Source: Acidiferrobacterales bacterium
GTDB lineage: Bacteria > Pseudomonadota > Gammaproteobacteria > Arenicellales > JAJDZL01
Direction: 5' to 3'
Assembly (NCBI GenBank): GCA_028820695.1
Contig: JAPPIB010000004.1
Span: 22,376 to 86,375, forward strand
DNA length: 64,000 nucleotides
In this document: in pieces, positions 45,471 through 54,620 of the stretch
How positions within the stretch are numbered: position 1 is the first letter of the stretch
How the letters are laid out: each line of letters opens with the position of its first letter
The notes under the pieces: generated by a model
Database searches by the model: none
Seen by the model: the letters and a program-made list of their open reading frames with translations, nothing else
Told to the model about the DNA's origin: nothing
Made by a program: the position numbers and the translations under genes

Positions 45471-47600
45471 TCAGGTCGTCAGTCTCCGGTATATGTCGGA
45501 TACCTTCAGAGGCAGGCCTCGAACATCGCTGACCACGGTGTAGTTGACGTGCCCGTACATGTGTCCAAGGTAGTCATGAGCCTGGGAGTCAATCGTAATG
45601 CAAAACGGATGGACTCCGGCATGTCTTGCCTCCATCAGGGCCTGTCGCGTGTCCTCGATTCCGTAATCTCCGCGGTAGCCGTCGTAGTCGTCCGGCTTGC
45701 CGTCTGAGATCGTAATCAGCACCCGCGTCCTGGCGTCCACCTCGATCAGCTTCCGGGTCAGGTGGCGGATAATCACGCCCATGCGCGTGTAGTCCTGAGG
45801 CCTGATTCCCGCAATCCGTGCCCTGACCTTGCTGTCGTAGGGATCCTCGAACGTCTTGATGCGATAAAGTTCACAACGCTTGCGCGTCATTCCCGAAAAC
45901 CCATATATCGCGTATCGATCCCCCAGCGTCTGAAGCGCTTCACTCAGCAGAACCAGGCTTTCGCGTTCGGCATCGTTGATCCAGCCTTTGGTCGAACCAC
46001 TGAGGTCGACCATGAATACCACCGCCAGATTTCGCTCAAGGCGACCTGACTTGACAAACAGTCGATCGGTCAATTCATTGCCTTTGTGAATATCGGGATA
46101 ATTTTCAACAATGGCATCAATATCGAGATCGTCACCGTTGGACTGCCGACGAAGCATCTTGTTGTCACCCCGCAGGGCTTCAAACGACTTTCGGATCTCT
46201 CGCACCAGGTGGGAGTGCTTGGCCAGTATGTCATCGACTGTTTTCTCACTGGCGGGATGCATTTCCAACTCTCTCAATCCGCACCAGTTTTTTCGATAAT
46301 GCCGGCGTCGATAATCCCATTCGTCATAATAGATCACGTCCTGTGTGCTGTTGTCGATTTCCTCAGCCAGCTCGTCTTCAGCCTGCAAGTCCTTGCGGTA
46401 CCGGCTGTCGCTCGCGGGCACGAGATACTCCTGTGGGACTTCCCCGAAATCCTGGATGATGCTCTTCGCAGTCTGAGCCATAGCCTCGGGCGGAATGACC
46501 GGTTGCCCGTCCAGCGTCAGGGTCATGTCCACCCCGCCTGAGTCGTCTTTTTCGGTCACCAGGGTCACGTTAGCCTGTCCCCGCTGCGGCTCACCATCAT
46601 CAGGTCGTGCCAGGCTCTCAGCCAGCATCGCCAGATCTGAACGGAACTTCTCCTTCTCCCGGTCAACGCGCTTTCGTGTTGTCAGCCGTACCTTTTCCAG
46701 ATCGACAATGCCCTGATAGCAGGCAGTTGCGGGTAAATCGATGTTTCGGTGGTAGAGTTCACTGACGACTCGAATCGAGTCCATGACATCTGAGTCCGGT
46801 CGGCCGATCGCTGCAAGCAGATCAGATCGCTCTTGCAGTTCAGGGTTGCATTGTGCCGAGGAGCTCAACTCAGACATCTGACGCACCAGGCCTGGCAACT
46901 CGGACCGCAGACAGTTCAGCAGCCTCAGGTGCTCGACCGACTCGAATATGCGCAACGCCCGGGCAGGGTCCGGAAACTTCGCGATCGCGGCGCAGATCAG
47001 GGGCACACCGGTAGCCGGATCCACCTGAAACGTCCCGTAGCGCGTCTGTGCCAGCAAAAATGCCCCGGTTGCCTTGTATAGCCGAAAATTCAGTTGCTCC
47101 GAGTCGAATCGCTTGAATGTGTCGGGCAGATAGAGCGTTTCGGTGTCAGTCCAGGCTTGTGCGTCGCTTTGGATATCCAGGTCACGCCCGCAGACACCCT
47201 TTACGTATTTGTTCAGAACTCCAACGACATCCTCAAGGGAAACAGCGTATTTTTTCTGACTCAATCTGTCAGCGAAGGCATCGACCTCTCTCAGTGATGC
47301 GCTGCCGGGATACAATCCCTGTCGATCGTAGACATCCATGGCCTCGATGATCCAGTTTGTCACACCGTCCGTATCCATCATGCCGAACGCATCGCTGACA
47401 TGATCCACAAACTGATAGGCCATCTCAGAGTTGGATTTGGAAATCACACTCGCCCAATGCAGTGCGAACTCCTGTTGCTCCCGGTCAAGGCCGGCGAGTT
47501 TTCGGGCAGGTCCGGTGACGGTACGCCGAGATGACAGCACGGCACCCAGCAGTTCGTTCAGCGTCTCCTCGATCTGAATCAATCTCAGAGGCATGTTCAT
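45471..47600 (-). CDS. CbbO/NorD-type von Willebrand factor A protein
   Basis: Large cytosolic protein of 709 residues. The C-terminal third is a VWA domain with a complete metal-ion site: Asp532-x-Ser534-x-Ser536 in VVFMVDLSGSTKG, a Thr near 605 and an Asp near 633 in SDGKPDD. The long N-terminal helical part is typical of CbbO and NorD. With the adjacent CbbQ/NorQ ATPase it would form a MoxR-type remodelling machine; known relatives activate Rubisco or help insert metal in nitric oxide reductase. Neither Rubisco nor nor genes are in the window, so its client is unknown. ATG at 47600 is one of two near the start. Confidence 0.88.
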   Translation of the reverse strand: MNMPLRLIQIEETLNELLGAVLSSRRTVTGPARKLAGLDREQQEFALHWASVISKSNSEMAYQFVDHVSDAFGMMDTDGVTNWIIEAMDVYDRQGLYPGSASLREVDAFADRLSQKKYAVSLEDVVGVLNKYVKGVCGRDLDIQSDAQAWTDTETLYLPDTFKRFDSEQLNFRLYKATGAFLLAQTRYGTFQVDPATGVPLICAAIAKFPDPARALRIFESVEHLRLLNCLRSELPGLVRQMSELSSSAQCNPELQERSDLLAAIGRPDSDVMDSIRVVSELYHRNIDLPATACYQGIVDLEKVRLTTRKRVDREKEKFRSDLAMLAESLARPDDGEPQRGQANVTLVTEKDDSGGVDMTLTLDGQPVIPPEAMAQTAKSIIQDFGEVPQEYLVPASDSRYRKDLQAEDELAEEIDNSTQDVIYYDEWDYRRRHYRKNWCGLRELEMHPASEKTVDDILAKHSHLVREIRKSFEALRGDNKMLRRQSNGDDLDIDAIVENYPDIHKGNELTDRLFVKSGRLERNLAVVFMVDLSGSTKGWINDAERESLVLLSEALQTLGDRYAIYGFSGMTRKRCELYRIKTFEDPYDSKVRARIAGIRPQDYTRMGVIIRHLTRKLIEVDARTRVLITISDGKPDDYDGYRGDYGIEDTRQALMEARHAGVHPFCITIDSQAHDYLGHMYGHVNYTVVSDVRGLPLKVSDIYRRLTT

Positions 47601-47649
47601 ACGAAGCAGGCCGGTGCCCTGCGGGGGTCGGGGACCGGCACGAGAAATC

Positions 47650-48456
47650 TCAAAACAGTGATGACGCCATTTCTTGTATGGCAGTCAGGATCTCAGGATC
47701 ATCGGTGAGGGTTTGAGTGATCGAGGCGTTACAGGCATCGAGCGGAGCGATACCGAACACGATCAGTTTTGCGGCATGCACGAGCAGACGTGTACTAGCC
47801 CCCTCTTCCAGTCCGCTGCCCTTGAGATTGCGGGTCATGGATCCGAATCGTACCAGCTTGGCAGCGGTGTCCTCATCCACCTTGGCTTCAACCATCAGGA
47901 TCGACTGCTCCAATGGCGCTTGCGGATAGTCAAACTCCAAGGAAAGGAAACGCTGACGGGTACTTTGCTTGAGGTCTTTAAGAACACTCTGATAACCCGG
48001 GTTGTAGGAGATGGTGAGATTGAATGATTCCGGCGCATGCAGCAGCTCACCTGTCTTCTCGACCGGCAGTACGCGCCGGTTGTCAGCCAGTGGATGGATC
48101 ACGACAGTCGTGTCTTTGCGCGCTTCGACGATTTCATCCAGATAGCAGATGCCGCCGACCCGAACTGCCCGCGCCAGCGGCCCGTCAACCCACTGCGTCT
48201 CTCCGCCCACGATCAGATAACGGCCAACCAGATCAGATGCTGTCAGATCATCGTGACACGCAACTGTCACCAGGGGAAGATTCAGCTTCCATGCCATGTA
48301 TTCCATAAATCGGGTTTTTCCGCAGCCGGTCGGACCTTTCAGGAGCACCGGAATGGCGTTGCGGTGGGCGCTTTCAAACAATTCGATCTCGGACCCCTGA
48401 GGCGCATAATAGGGTTCGACCCGAATCGAGTAATCTTCAGTTTCAATCCTATACAT
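47650..48456 (-). CDS. CbbQ/NorQ-type AAA+ ATPase (MoxR family)
   Basis: AAA+ ATPase of 268 residues. Walker A is [12 protein letters not shown], Walker [14 protein letters not shown], and sensor 1 sits in [11 protein letters not shown]; the C-terminal CbbQ-type helical domain follows. Relatives form hexamers that, with a VWA partner, activate or mature other enzymes. It is the promoter-proximal gene of the pair, 49 bases upstream of the VWA gene. Its remaining neighbours are ribonucleotide reductase and formate dehydrogenase. Confidence 0.92.
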   Translation of the reverse strand: MYRIETEDYSIRVEPYYAPQGSEIELFESAHRNAIPVLLKGPTGCGKTRFMEYMAWKLNLPLVTVACHDDLTASDLVGRYLIVGGETQWVDGPLARAVRVGGICYLDEIVEARKDTTVVIHPLADNRRVLPVEKTGELLHAPESFNLTISYNPGYQSVLKDLKQSTRQRFLSLEFDYPQAPLEQSILMVEAKVDEDTAAKLVRFGSMTRNLKGSGLEEGASTRLLVHAAKLIVFGIAPLDACNASITQTLTDDPEILTAIQEMASSLF

Positions 48457-48974
48457 CAGCCATTGTGTCCATATAGCGTTTTCGACAATGCCAACTGTCT
48501 GGTCCGGTTTGCAGCTTGGCGGCAGATCCGCGAGACCAGCCCACTCGTACAGTGCCGGAGTTGGAACAAGGAAATCTCACAATGACGTGCAGTGACCATC
48601 CACAACGACGTCGCAGTTCACTTATCGTCGGCCTATGTTGTTGCTCGCGTTGAACATCAACGCCATATACCGGTCCCGATGATGCAACTTTCACTGCAAT
48701 CGAAAGATTCATCAACACGAAGCGACCGACTCATGACATTGTCCGTCAATTATGTTCTTTTATGACATGACCTGCAACACCGGCGCGGCCGACCGCAAGC
48801 CCATACAATCGGATTCGTCCCGAATCGGTGTGTCTTTCATCGCACCTTGGCGCCGCGATCGTCGGAACCCCGTACGTCGACCGGAACCAAAGTCAGTCAA
48901 CTGTGTCCTTTTGTCGCGTAAAATCAGGGTTTTCCGAAAAACTCTGGCGATATCCAGGCTCCTTGAATTCACAA
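48457..48974. other. Intergenic region between divergent cbbQ-like and Nudix genes
   Basis: About 520 bases carrying the upstream sequences of two divergent genes. The frames crossing it show no family features. I could not identify a confident promoter. Confidence 0.5.
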
Positions 48975-49619
48975 ATGCTGTCAGATCAAGTCATTTCACT
49001 CGATGGATCGCTCAAGGATCGGATCCGGGACAGGCTTTCGGCTTTCAGCACCGAATCGGTTGATGCGCAAGGACTCAAGCGTGCGGCAGTCGCCCTCACG
49101 ATCGTGAACGTGGAAGCATCCGATGAGGCGGCGTTCTTGCTGACCCGCAGATCGAAACATCTCAACCGTCATGGCGGGCAGTACGCCCTGCCAGGTGGCA
49201 GGCTTGATGATGGTGAGTCTGCCATTGAGGCGGCATTGCGCGAGCTGCACGAGGAAATAGGCATCCTGATTTGCGAAACGGACGTGCTCGGCATTCTGGA
49301 CGACTATCGTACCCGCTCCGGTTTCGTCATCACGCCGGTTGTGGTCTGGGCCGGATCGAATACGACCATTGTTCCTGACCCCGGTGAGGTCGCCAAGGTC
49401 TTCAGGATTCCGCTGACTGATTTGCTGTCGCCGCGGATTCCCGTACTGGACAGTTCAGGGGATAAGGGCAGATCGGTCCTGTCGACCCCGATCGCAACTT
49501 TGGGCCATCAGGTATTCGCACCGACTGCCGCTTTCATATTCCAGTTCCGGGAAGTTGTCCTGTTTGACCGCCCGACTCGCGTCGGGCAGTTCGATCAGCC
49601 GAAATTTGCCTGGAAATAA
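48975..49619 (+). CDS. Nudix hydrolase, CoA pyrophosphatase (NudL-like)
   Basis: Protein of 214 residues. The Nudix box is complete (GGRLDDGESAIEAALRELHE, continuing EEIGI) and is preceded by the CoA-specific UPF0035 motif LLTRRSKHLNRHGGQYALPG. Such enzymes split CoA or its derivatives into phosphopantetheine and 3',5'-ADP. ATG 48975 gives the family N-terminus; the longer open frame upstream is unlikely. It is convergent with coaD, which makes the last intermediate before CoA, so two CoA-metabolism genes lie tail to tail here. Confidence 0.88.
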   Translation: MLSDQVISLDGSLKDRIRDRLSAFSTESVDAQGLKRAAVALTIVNVEASDEAAFLLTRRSKHLNRHGGQYALPGGRLDDGESAIEAALRELHEEIGILICETDVLGILDDYRTRSGFVITPVVVWAGSNTTIVPDPGEVAKVFRIPLTDLLSPRIPVLDSSGDKGRSVLSTPIATLGHQVFAPTAAFIFQFREVVLFDRPTRVGQFDQPKFAWK

Positions 49620-49646
49620 CGACCGCGGCGATTGCGCAGCGGCCGG

Positions 49647-50153
49647 TCAGGTGCTGTCGGACTGTAGTTTTTCGGTCAGCGCGCGGTTCACTGTGGGATG
49701 CACAAACTGTGAGACATCGCCGCCAAGCTGTGCGATTTCCTTGACCAGAGAGGCGGCGACAAATGCGTAGTCTTCGGCAGGTGCGAAGAAAAGCGTCTCG
49801 ATGTTGCGGTCGAGTTGCCGGTTCATCCACGACAACTGAAACTCGTACTCAAAATCCGACACCGCCCTCAGACCTCGAATCACTATTTTGGAGTTGACCT
49901 GCTTGGCAAGGTCGATCAGCAATCCCTTGAATCCGATCACCTCAATTCCACCCACGTGACCGGTCGTCGCTTCAATCAGATTGATTCTTTCCTGCAAGGT
50001 AAAGAGGGTTTTCTTGTCCTTGCTGTCCGCAACCGCCACAATCAACTCATCGAACAGACCGACCGCACGTTCCATGAGGTCGATATGCCCTTTGGTTACA
50101 GGGTCGAAACTGCCGGGATAAATGGCGCGGGTGACGCGTTGCGAATTACCCAT
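49647..50153 (-). CDS. coaD: Phosphopantetheine adenylyltransferase
   Basis: Nucleotidyltransferase of 168 residues that makes dephospho-CoA, the penultimate step of CoA synthesis. The N-terminal RAIYPGSFDPVTKGHIDLME contains the T/HxGH site, and GLRAVSDFEYEFQLSWMNRQ is characteristic. ATG 50153 gives the standard length; a TTG nine codons upstream is less likely. In related genomes coaD is often next to rsmD; here an AT-rich broken gene lies between them. Confidence 0.94.
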   Translation of the reverse strand: MGNSQRVTRAIYPGSFDPVTKGHIDLMERAVGLFDELIVAVADSKDKKTLFTLQERINLIEATTGHVGGIEVIGFKGLLIDLAKQVNSKIVIRGLRAVSDFEYEFQLSWMNRQLDRNIETLFFAPAEDYAFVAASLVKEIAQLGGDVSQFVHPTVNRALTEKLQSDST

Positions 50154-50328
50154 GTCGTTTAATGGATTCGTGATACTCAAACAAAAACACTATCGCGAAT
50201 TAAACCACACGCGACGATTCAAATCAGATAAAACGTCAAATCAGATAAAACGGAAATTATACAGTTGCTACACCAACCGCTGAATCGGTGCAAAAAATTG
50301 AATGAGCGTTTCGCGGGGTGTGTTCAAG

Positions 50329-50902
50329 CTACGACTTCTCACTATTATTTGGCGCTACAGCGCTTACTGCAAATCCAACCATTTTGTCCATCATTTGAAC
50401 AATTTCTTCCAAACCAAGCCTTTTCGCAATAACCGCTGATTCCTGTGTCTCGTCACTCTCTATTTTTTTTCGTTTTTCATATTCAGCGAAGATGTCACTA
50501 TTGGGGATAGTCATGCCTCTGACCTCCGGTTCATCGTTGTTTGCCCAAGCGCCTTGTTCCCGATGAGTGATGGCAACAAGATGCGAACCAGATAAATCAG
50601 ATAACGCATTAGATGTTAATTCCAGTGTCTGCGTTTCAGATTGATTGGATTCCAACTCAACTGCGCTTCGAAATATGTTTTGTACTGGGTTATCGCCGAA
50701 TATTTTTGCTTTGCGGTACAAGACAGGGTGAACTGGACTCAAAGTCGTCTATGCTAAGTTTAGGTGTAACGCGTCTGATTTTCAATTCCAAAAGTTCGGA
50801 TTTTGTCAGTCTGTTATGTGGGATTGAATATCTTTCCAATACTTCTCCGAATTTTAGAAAACTGTACGGCTTATTTTGCTTAAACCCACTGTATTCCCTC
50901 AA
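50329..50902 (-). pseudogene. AT-rich hypothetical gene, probably frameshifted
   Basis: Two minus-strand frames overlap: 50902 down to 50690 (70 codons, from RLTKSELLELKIRRVTPKLS to a stop) and 50742 down to 50329 (137 codons, from VHPVLYRKAKIFGDNPVQ to NNSEKS). Both look like real protein. Joining them with a single shift near 50720 gives one product of about 190 residues in which LSIDDFESSSP runs into VHPVLYRKAKIF. The start codons available are TTG only. No family is recognised. The region is clearly more AT-rich than its surroundings, suggesting acquired DNA. Two overlapping coupled genes are the alternative. Confidence 0.45.
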
Positions 50903-51020
50903 TTTTTAACTGTTCTAATTCGCTGCGTCCTGATGCCGCAGATTTCGGTATCAATGTCGCGGTTGCAGTGGATTCGGATAAGATTCCATGAAACTCAGCA
51001 TGATTTCAGCAGCAAGCTGA
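50876..51020 (-). pseudogene. Coding-like 3' fragment upstream of the AT-rich gene
   Basis: A third minus-strand frame, closed at both ends and lacking a start codon, reads TLIPKSAASGRSELEQLKIE and ends shortly after at a TAA. It resembles a natural C-terminus of a lost gene. No family is recognised. Confidence 0.25.
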
Positions 51021-51035
51021 CAATAAATTTTTTGG

Positions 51036-51689
51036 TCACATCGTACCGGCATGGAGTTCCGGTCCGGGTTCAGCCATGAGCAACTGATGCGCCCGGAATC
51101 CGGCATCCAGACGACGATACGCGATCCAACCGGGTGGTCTGACGTCCGCAACCGCAGATTTCTCAGTCTCAACATAAATCATGGCATGACTGGCAAGACG
51201 GTGTGATGAGACAAGCAACCTGGTCGTCGGCGCTGCCAAACCCTGGCGAAATGGCGGATCGACAAATACCACATCAAACTGTTGGTCGGTCCGCTCGATG
51301 AACCTGGCGGCATCACTGCATTTGATATCGAATGAATCGGCGTTCAGGCGGGCGGCCGTCCGTTCCAGTTGGCGAGTGCATCGTCTGCTTGAGTCTACAA
51401 AAACCACATGCGCAGCCCCTCTCGACAGAGCCTCGAACCCCAATGCACCGGAGCCGGCGAAAAGATCAAGGCAGCACGCCCCTTCAATGCGCGTCTGCAA
51501 CCAGTTGAACAGGGTCTCGCGCGCCGAGTCGGTCGTGGGCCTCACATCGGATTTCAGATCGAATCGGATTTCCCGATGTCGCCACTTTCCCCCGATAATC
51601 CTGAGTTTACCTTGCAAATTGACTCTACCCGTGGCGGTTATGACGAAGGTGCGGGAATCTGCTGTGTACAAATTGTCCGATTGCCGCAT
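51036..51689 (-). CDS. rsmD: 16S rRNA (guanine966-N2)-methyltransferase
   Basis: SAM-dependent methyltransferase of 217 residues acting on G966 of 16S rRNA in the small subunit. The conserved N-terminal box KLRIIGGKWRHREIRF, the SAM motif LDLFAGSGALGFEALSRGA and the catalytic VFVDPPFRQG are intact. The start is uncertain: ATG 51689 gives about 25 residues more than usual; TTG at the NLQGKLRIIGG segment is possible. It is transcribed away from the importer operon that separates it from ftsY. Confidence 0.92.
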   Translation of the reverse strand: MRQSDNLYTADSRTFVITATGRVNLQGKLRIIGGKWRHREIRFDLKSDVRPTTDSARETLFNWLQTRIEGACCLDLFAGSGALGFEALSRGAAHVVFVDSSRRCTRQLERTAARLNADSFDIKCSDAARFIERTDQQFDVVFVDPPFRQGLAAPTTRLLVSSHRLASHAMIYVETEKSAVADVRPPGWIAYRRLDAGFRAHQLLMAEPGPELHAGTM

Positions 51690-51796
51690 CCGGCACTCGG
51701 GCTCAATATTCCCAAAATTCTATAAGTTGCGTCAGACAATAATAATATGGTAAATTGAAAAACATCGAGTTTGAACATTACTGTCAACCAGTGCAG

Positions 51797-51814
51797 TTGA
51801 TTAGCATAAATCAA
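51797..51814. promoter_or_regulatory. Inverted repeat upstream of dppA
   Basis: TTGATT and AATCAA flank six bases about 100 bases before dppA. The spacing does not fit an FNR box. It may be an operator; evidence is symmetry only. Confidence 0.3.
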
Positions 51815-51916
51815 GCATGGGTTGATGCAGCGCGGTCATTTCGTTCGACCGCCAAGCGCACACAGTTTGTTTGATCTAATTTTTAACTTGCCAATTCTGA
51901 AGGAAGGATAATAAGG

Positions 51917-53548
51917 ATGAAAAATAATGTTAAACCGGAGTTCAAACCAGGTGAATTGAAATTCACTGAGTTGTCTCCATACGAACAGAGTCTGGTAGAA
52001 AAGACCGTTAAAGGCGGATTCACCCGCCGCGATGTTCTGAAACTGATGGCGGTCACGGGTGTTTCCCTTGTGACAGCCCAGAGTCTTCTGTTTACAGGTC
52101 AAGAGGCAATGGCATCCATGCCCAAGAAGGGTGGTTCGGTTCGGATGTCCTCCAACCTGCACGGTCCGGACGATCAACTGGATCCTCCACGATTCACGTC
52201 AACCATCGATTACACACGTGGCAGGGCAACCTACAACAGTCTGATCCAGCATAACAATGACCTCACCACATCCGGGGAATTGGCTGAAACCATAGAACCG
52301 AACGCGGACGCCACCGAGTGGACTCTCAAACTGCGCAAAGGCGTAGAGTTTCATGACGGGTCGCCTTTTACCGCAGACGACGTGATCTACAGCATGAATC
52401 GCCACATGGGTGACGAGTCTGTGTCAGTGATCAAGTCCGTCTTGGCATCCATTCAGGAGTGGAAGAAAGTGAATTCGCACGAGGTCAAGTGCGTTCTCAA
52501 TACGTCGAATTCCGACCTGCCGACACTGCTCGGTCTGTTCCAGACCAAGATTGTCAAGAACGGAACGACCGGCGATGGAATCGGCACCGGACCGTTCGTC
52601 ATGGATTCATTTGAGCCGGGTGTAAAGTCCGTCCACTCCCGTAACGAGAATTACTGGCGCGAAGGTGCGAACCTTGATGGAGTTGAGATTACTGCCATCA
52701 CCGATCCGGTAGCACGGGTCAACGCACTGCTGGCAGGTGATGTCCAGCTCATTACATCGGTTGACGCAAAGTCTTTCCGTCAACTTGAGGAAGATGACAG
52801 TGTCACACTGCTTTCCACGCCGGCGGCATTGCAACTGGGCATATGTGCCCTCAAAAATGCCGAGCCAGGCTCCAATGACGACTTCGTCAAGGGTTTGCAG
52901 TACATCCAGGACCGTGAACGGGTTGTGAAGCGAATCCTGAGAGGCAAGGGCACGGTTGCCAACGACACGCCGATCTCCGCCGCTCACGGACCGGATTTCT
53001 GCAGCGAACTGCCGCAGCGGGAATTTGACCCGGACAAGGCGAAGTTCCACTTTGAGAAATCAGGCTACTCTACGGCTGAACTTTACGTTGCGCCGGTTAC
53101 GCCTGGTATTGAGGAAGCATGCCTGCTGGCACAGGCCAACTGCGCCAAGATCGGCTTTGACCTCAAACTGAAGAAAGTGCCGACTGATGGCTATTGGGGT
53201 GCGATTTGGATGCAGGAGCCGCTTAACGTGGTGACCTGGAACATGCGCCCGACCGCCCAGTCTCAAATGGCGATCCAGTTTGGGCCGGGAGCCGCATGGA
53301 ACGACACTTATTGGAACAACGAACGCATGGGTGAACTCCTGCAGGATGTGTTGTCGGTGACTGACCCAGCCGTACGCCATGAGATGATGTGTGAAATGCA
53401 GACGCTGATTCACAATGGCAGCGGAATGATCATCCCGGCGTTTTCCAATATCAATGACGGTATCGCCAATAACGTCATGGGTGTGCCAACCGTTCCGACA
53501 GGACAGCTTGGCGGTTGCGAATGGCCGGAATTCATCTGGCTCGCCTAA
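51917..53548 (+). CDS. Peptide-type ABC binding protein with Tat signal
   Basis: Periplasmic solute-binding protein of family 5 (DppA/OppA), 543 residues. A twin-arginine signal is visible about 35 residues in (FTRRDVLKLMAVTGVSLVTA), so export in folded form is likely. Family 5 features follow: GGSVRMSSNLHGPDDQLDPP, LAETIEPNADATEWTLKLRK and GVEFHDGSPFTADDVIYSMN. AAGG motifs lie just before ATG 51917. It is the first gene of a dpp-type operon and is followed by a strong terminator. Ligand class (peptides, opines, or other) is not fixed by the sequence. Confidence 0.88.
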   Translation: MKNNVKPEFKPGELKFTELSPYEQSLVEKTVKGGFTRRDVLKLMAVTGVSLVTAQSLLFTGQEAMASMPKKGGSVRMSSNLHGPDDQLDPPRFTSTIDYTRGRATYNSLIQHNNDLTTSGELAETIEPNADATEWTLKLRKGVEFHDGSPFTADDVIYSMNRHMGDESVSVIKSVLASIQEWKKVNSHEVKCVLNTSNSDLPTLLGLFQTKIVKNGTTGDGIGTGPFVMDSFEPGVKSVHSRNENYWREGANLDGVEITAITDPVARVNALLAGDVQLITSVDAKSFRQLEEDDSVTLLSTPAALQLGICALKNAEPGSNDDFVKGLQYIQDRERVVKRILRGKGTVANDTPISAAHGPDFCSELPQREFDPDKAKFHFEKSGYSTAELYVAPVTPGIEEACLLAQANCAKIGFDLKLKKVPTDGYWGAIWMQEPLNVVTWNMRPTAQSQMAIQFGPGAAWNDTYWNNERMGELLQDVLSVTDPAVRHEMMCEMQTLIHNGSGMIIPAFSNINDGIANNVMGVPTVPTGQLGGCEWPEFIWLA

Positions 53549-53584
53549 CATAATATCGCAGGCTTTTCATTAAGGCACAAAGGG

Positions 53585-53617
53585 AGGCCTGCACTGGATT
53601 CAGTGCAGGCCTTTTTT
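53585..53617 (+). terminator. Strong intrinsic terminator after the binding-protein gene
   Basis: A perfect 12-bp stem, AGGCCTGCACTG with CAGTGCAGGCCT, closes a GATT tetraloop and runs into six T. It lies between the binding-protein gene and the first permease gene of the same operon. Confidence 0.92.
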
Positions 53618-53663
53618 ATCCTTTGATACTGCGACCTGCAAGAAAAAGAGGAGGGATAGAACT

Positions 53664-54614
53664 ATGATGCTACAAATGGCATTGCGACGTCTGTGGATCG
53701 GAGTCGCAACCATGTTTGTGGTCTCGATAATCGTCTTCATTATGACCAGTATTCTGCCGGGCGATGTCGCGCAGATTGTGCTGGGTCAAAGTGCGACGCC
53801 CGAGACTCTGGCAGCCCTGCGCGCTGAACTCGGGCTCGATCTGCCCGCTTACATGCGTTACTTTGCGTGGCTGGGCGACATGGCAACTGGCGATCTGGGC
53901 ACGTCCAAAGCTGGCGGTGCGGCAATTGCCGATCTCATCAGCGGCCGGCTCGGCAATACCATGATGATGGCGGGCCTTGTGGCCGGAATTTCCATCCCGA
54001 TTTCCATCGTCCTGGGTCTGTGGGCAGCAATGCACCCGGGAACCTGGCTGGACCGGACAGTCACGTTTGGCACTTTGGCCACCATTTCAGTGCCCGAGTT
54101 TTTTGTCGCTACATTGATGGTGCTTATCCTTGCGGTCAACCTGCAATGGCTGCCATCAACCGCGTTGTTGCGTGACGATATGACGTTCTTTGAATTGATA
54201 GGTGGTCTGGCAATGCCCATCATCACCTTGGTTATCGTTGTATCGGCGCAAATGATACGAATGACAAGAGCGGGAATTCTCAACGTCATGAATTCCCCCT
54301 ATATTGAAATGGCGATTCTCAAAGGCGTGCCGCGACGGCGGATTATCCTGCGTCATGCATTGTTCAATGCGATCGGACCGATTGTCAACGTAATCGCCCT
54401 GAATCTGGCCTATCTGGTCAGCGGCGTGGTGATCGTCGAAACTATTTTTTCCTTTCCGGGTCTTGCCAAGTTGATGATTGACGGCGTCCAAACCCGAGAC
54501 TTGCCACTGGTTCAGGCTTGCGCCATGATCTTTTGCGGCACTTACGTCGTTCTGATATTGATAGCGGATATCGGATCGATCGTATCCAATCCACGACTCC
54601 GACATCCGAAATAA
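53664..54614 (+). CDS. Peptide-type ABC permease, DppB-like
   Basis: Inner-membrane permease of 316 residues with six helices and the long periplasmic loop of DppB/OppB proteins. LPGDVAQIVLGQSATPETLA near the N-terminus and the coupling loop IEMAILKGVPRRRIILRHAL are diagnostic. A GGAGGG site precedes ATG 53664. It follows the terminator by 46 bases and is 6 bases before the next permease gene. Confidence 0.92.
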   Translation: MMLQMALRRLWIGVATMFVVSIIVFIMTSILPGDVAQIVLGQSATPETLAALRAELGLDLPAYMRYFAWLGDMATGDLGTSKAGGAAIADLISGRLGNTMMMAGLVAGISIPISIVLGLWAAMHPGTWLDRTVTFGTLATISVPEFFVATLMVLILAVNLQWLPSTALLRDDMTFFELIGGLAMPIITLVIVVSAQMIRMTRAGILNVMNSPYIEMAILKGVPRRRIILRHALFNAIGPIVNVIALNLAYLVSGVVIVETIFSFPGLAKLMIDGVQTRDLPLVQACAMIFCGTYVVLILIADIGSIVSNPRLRHPK

Positions 54615-54620
54615 GGAGAG

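Noticed and set aside
45471..48456. Rubisco activase or nitric oxide reductase activation genes by name
   Set aside because: Only family membership is supported; no Rubisco or nor genes are present, so cbb or nor symbols were not assigned.
51797..51814. FNR/ANR box before dppA
   Set aside because: The half-sites TTGAT and ATCAA are present but are eight bases apart instead of four.
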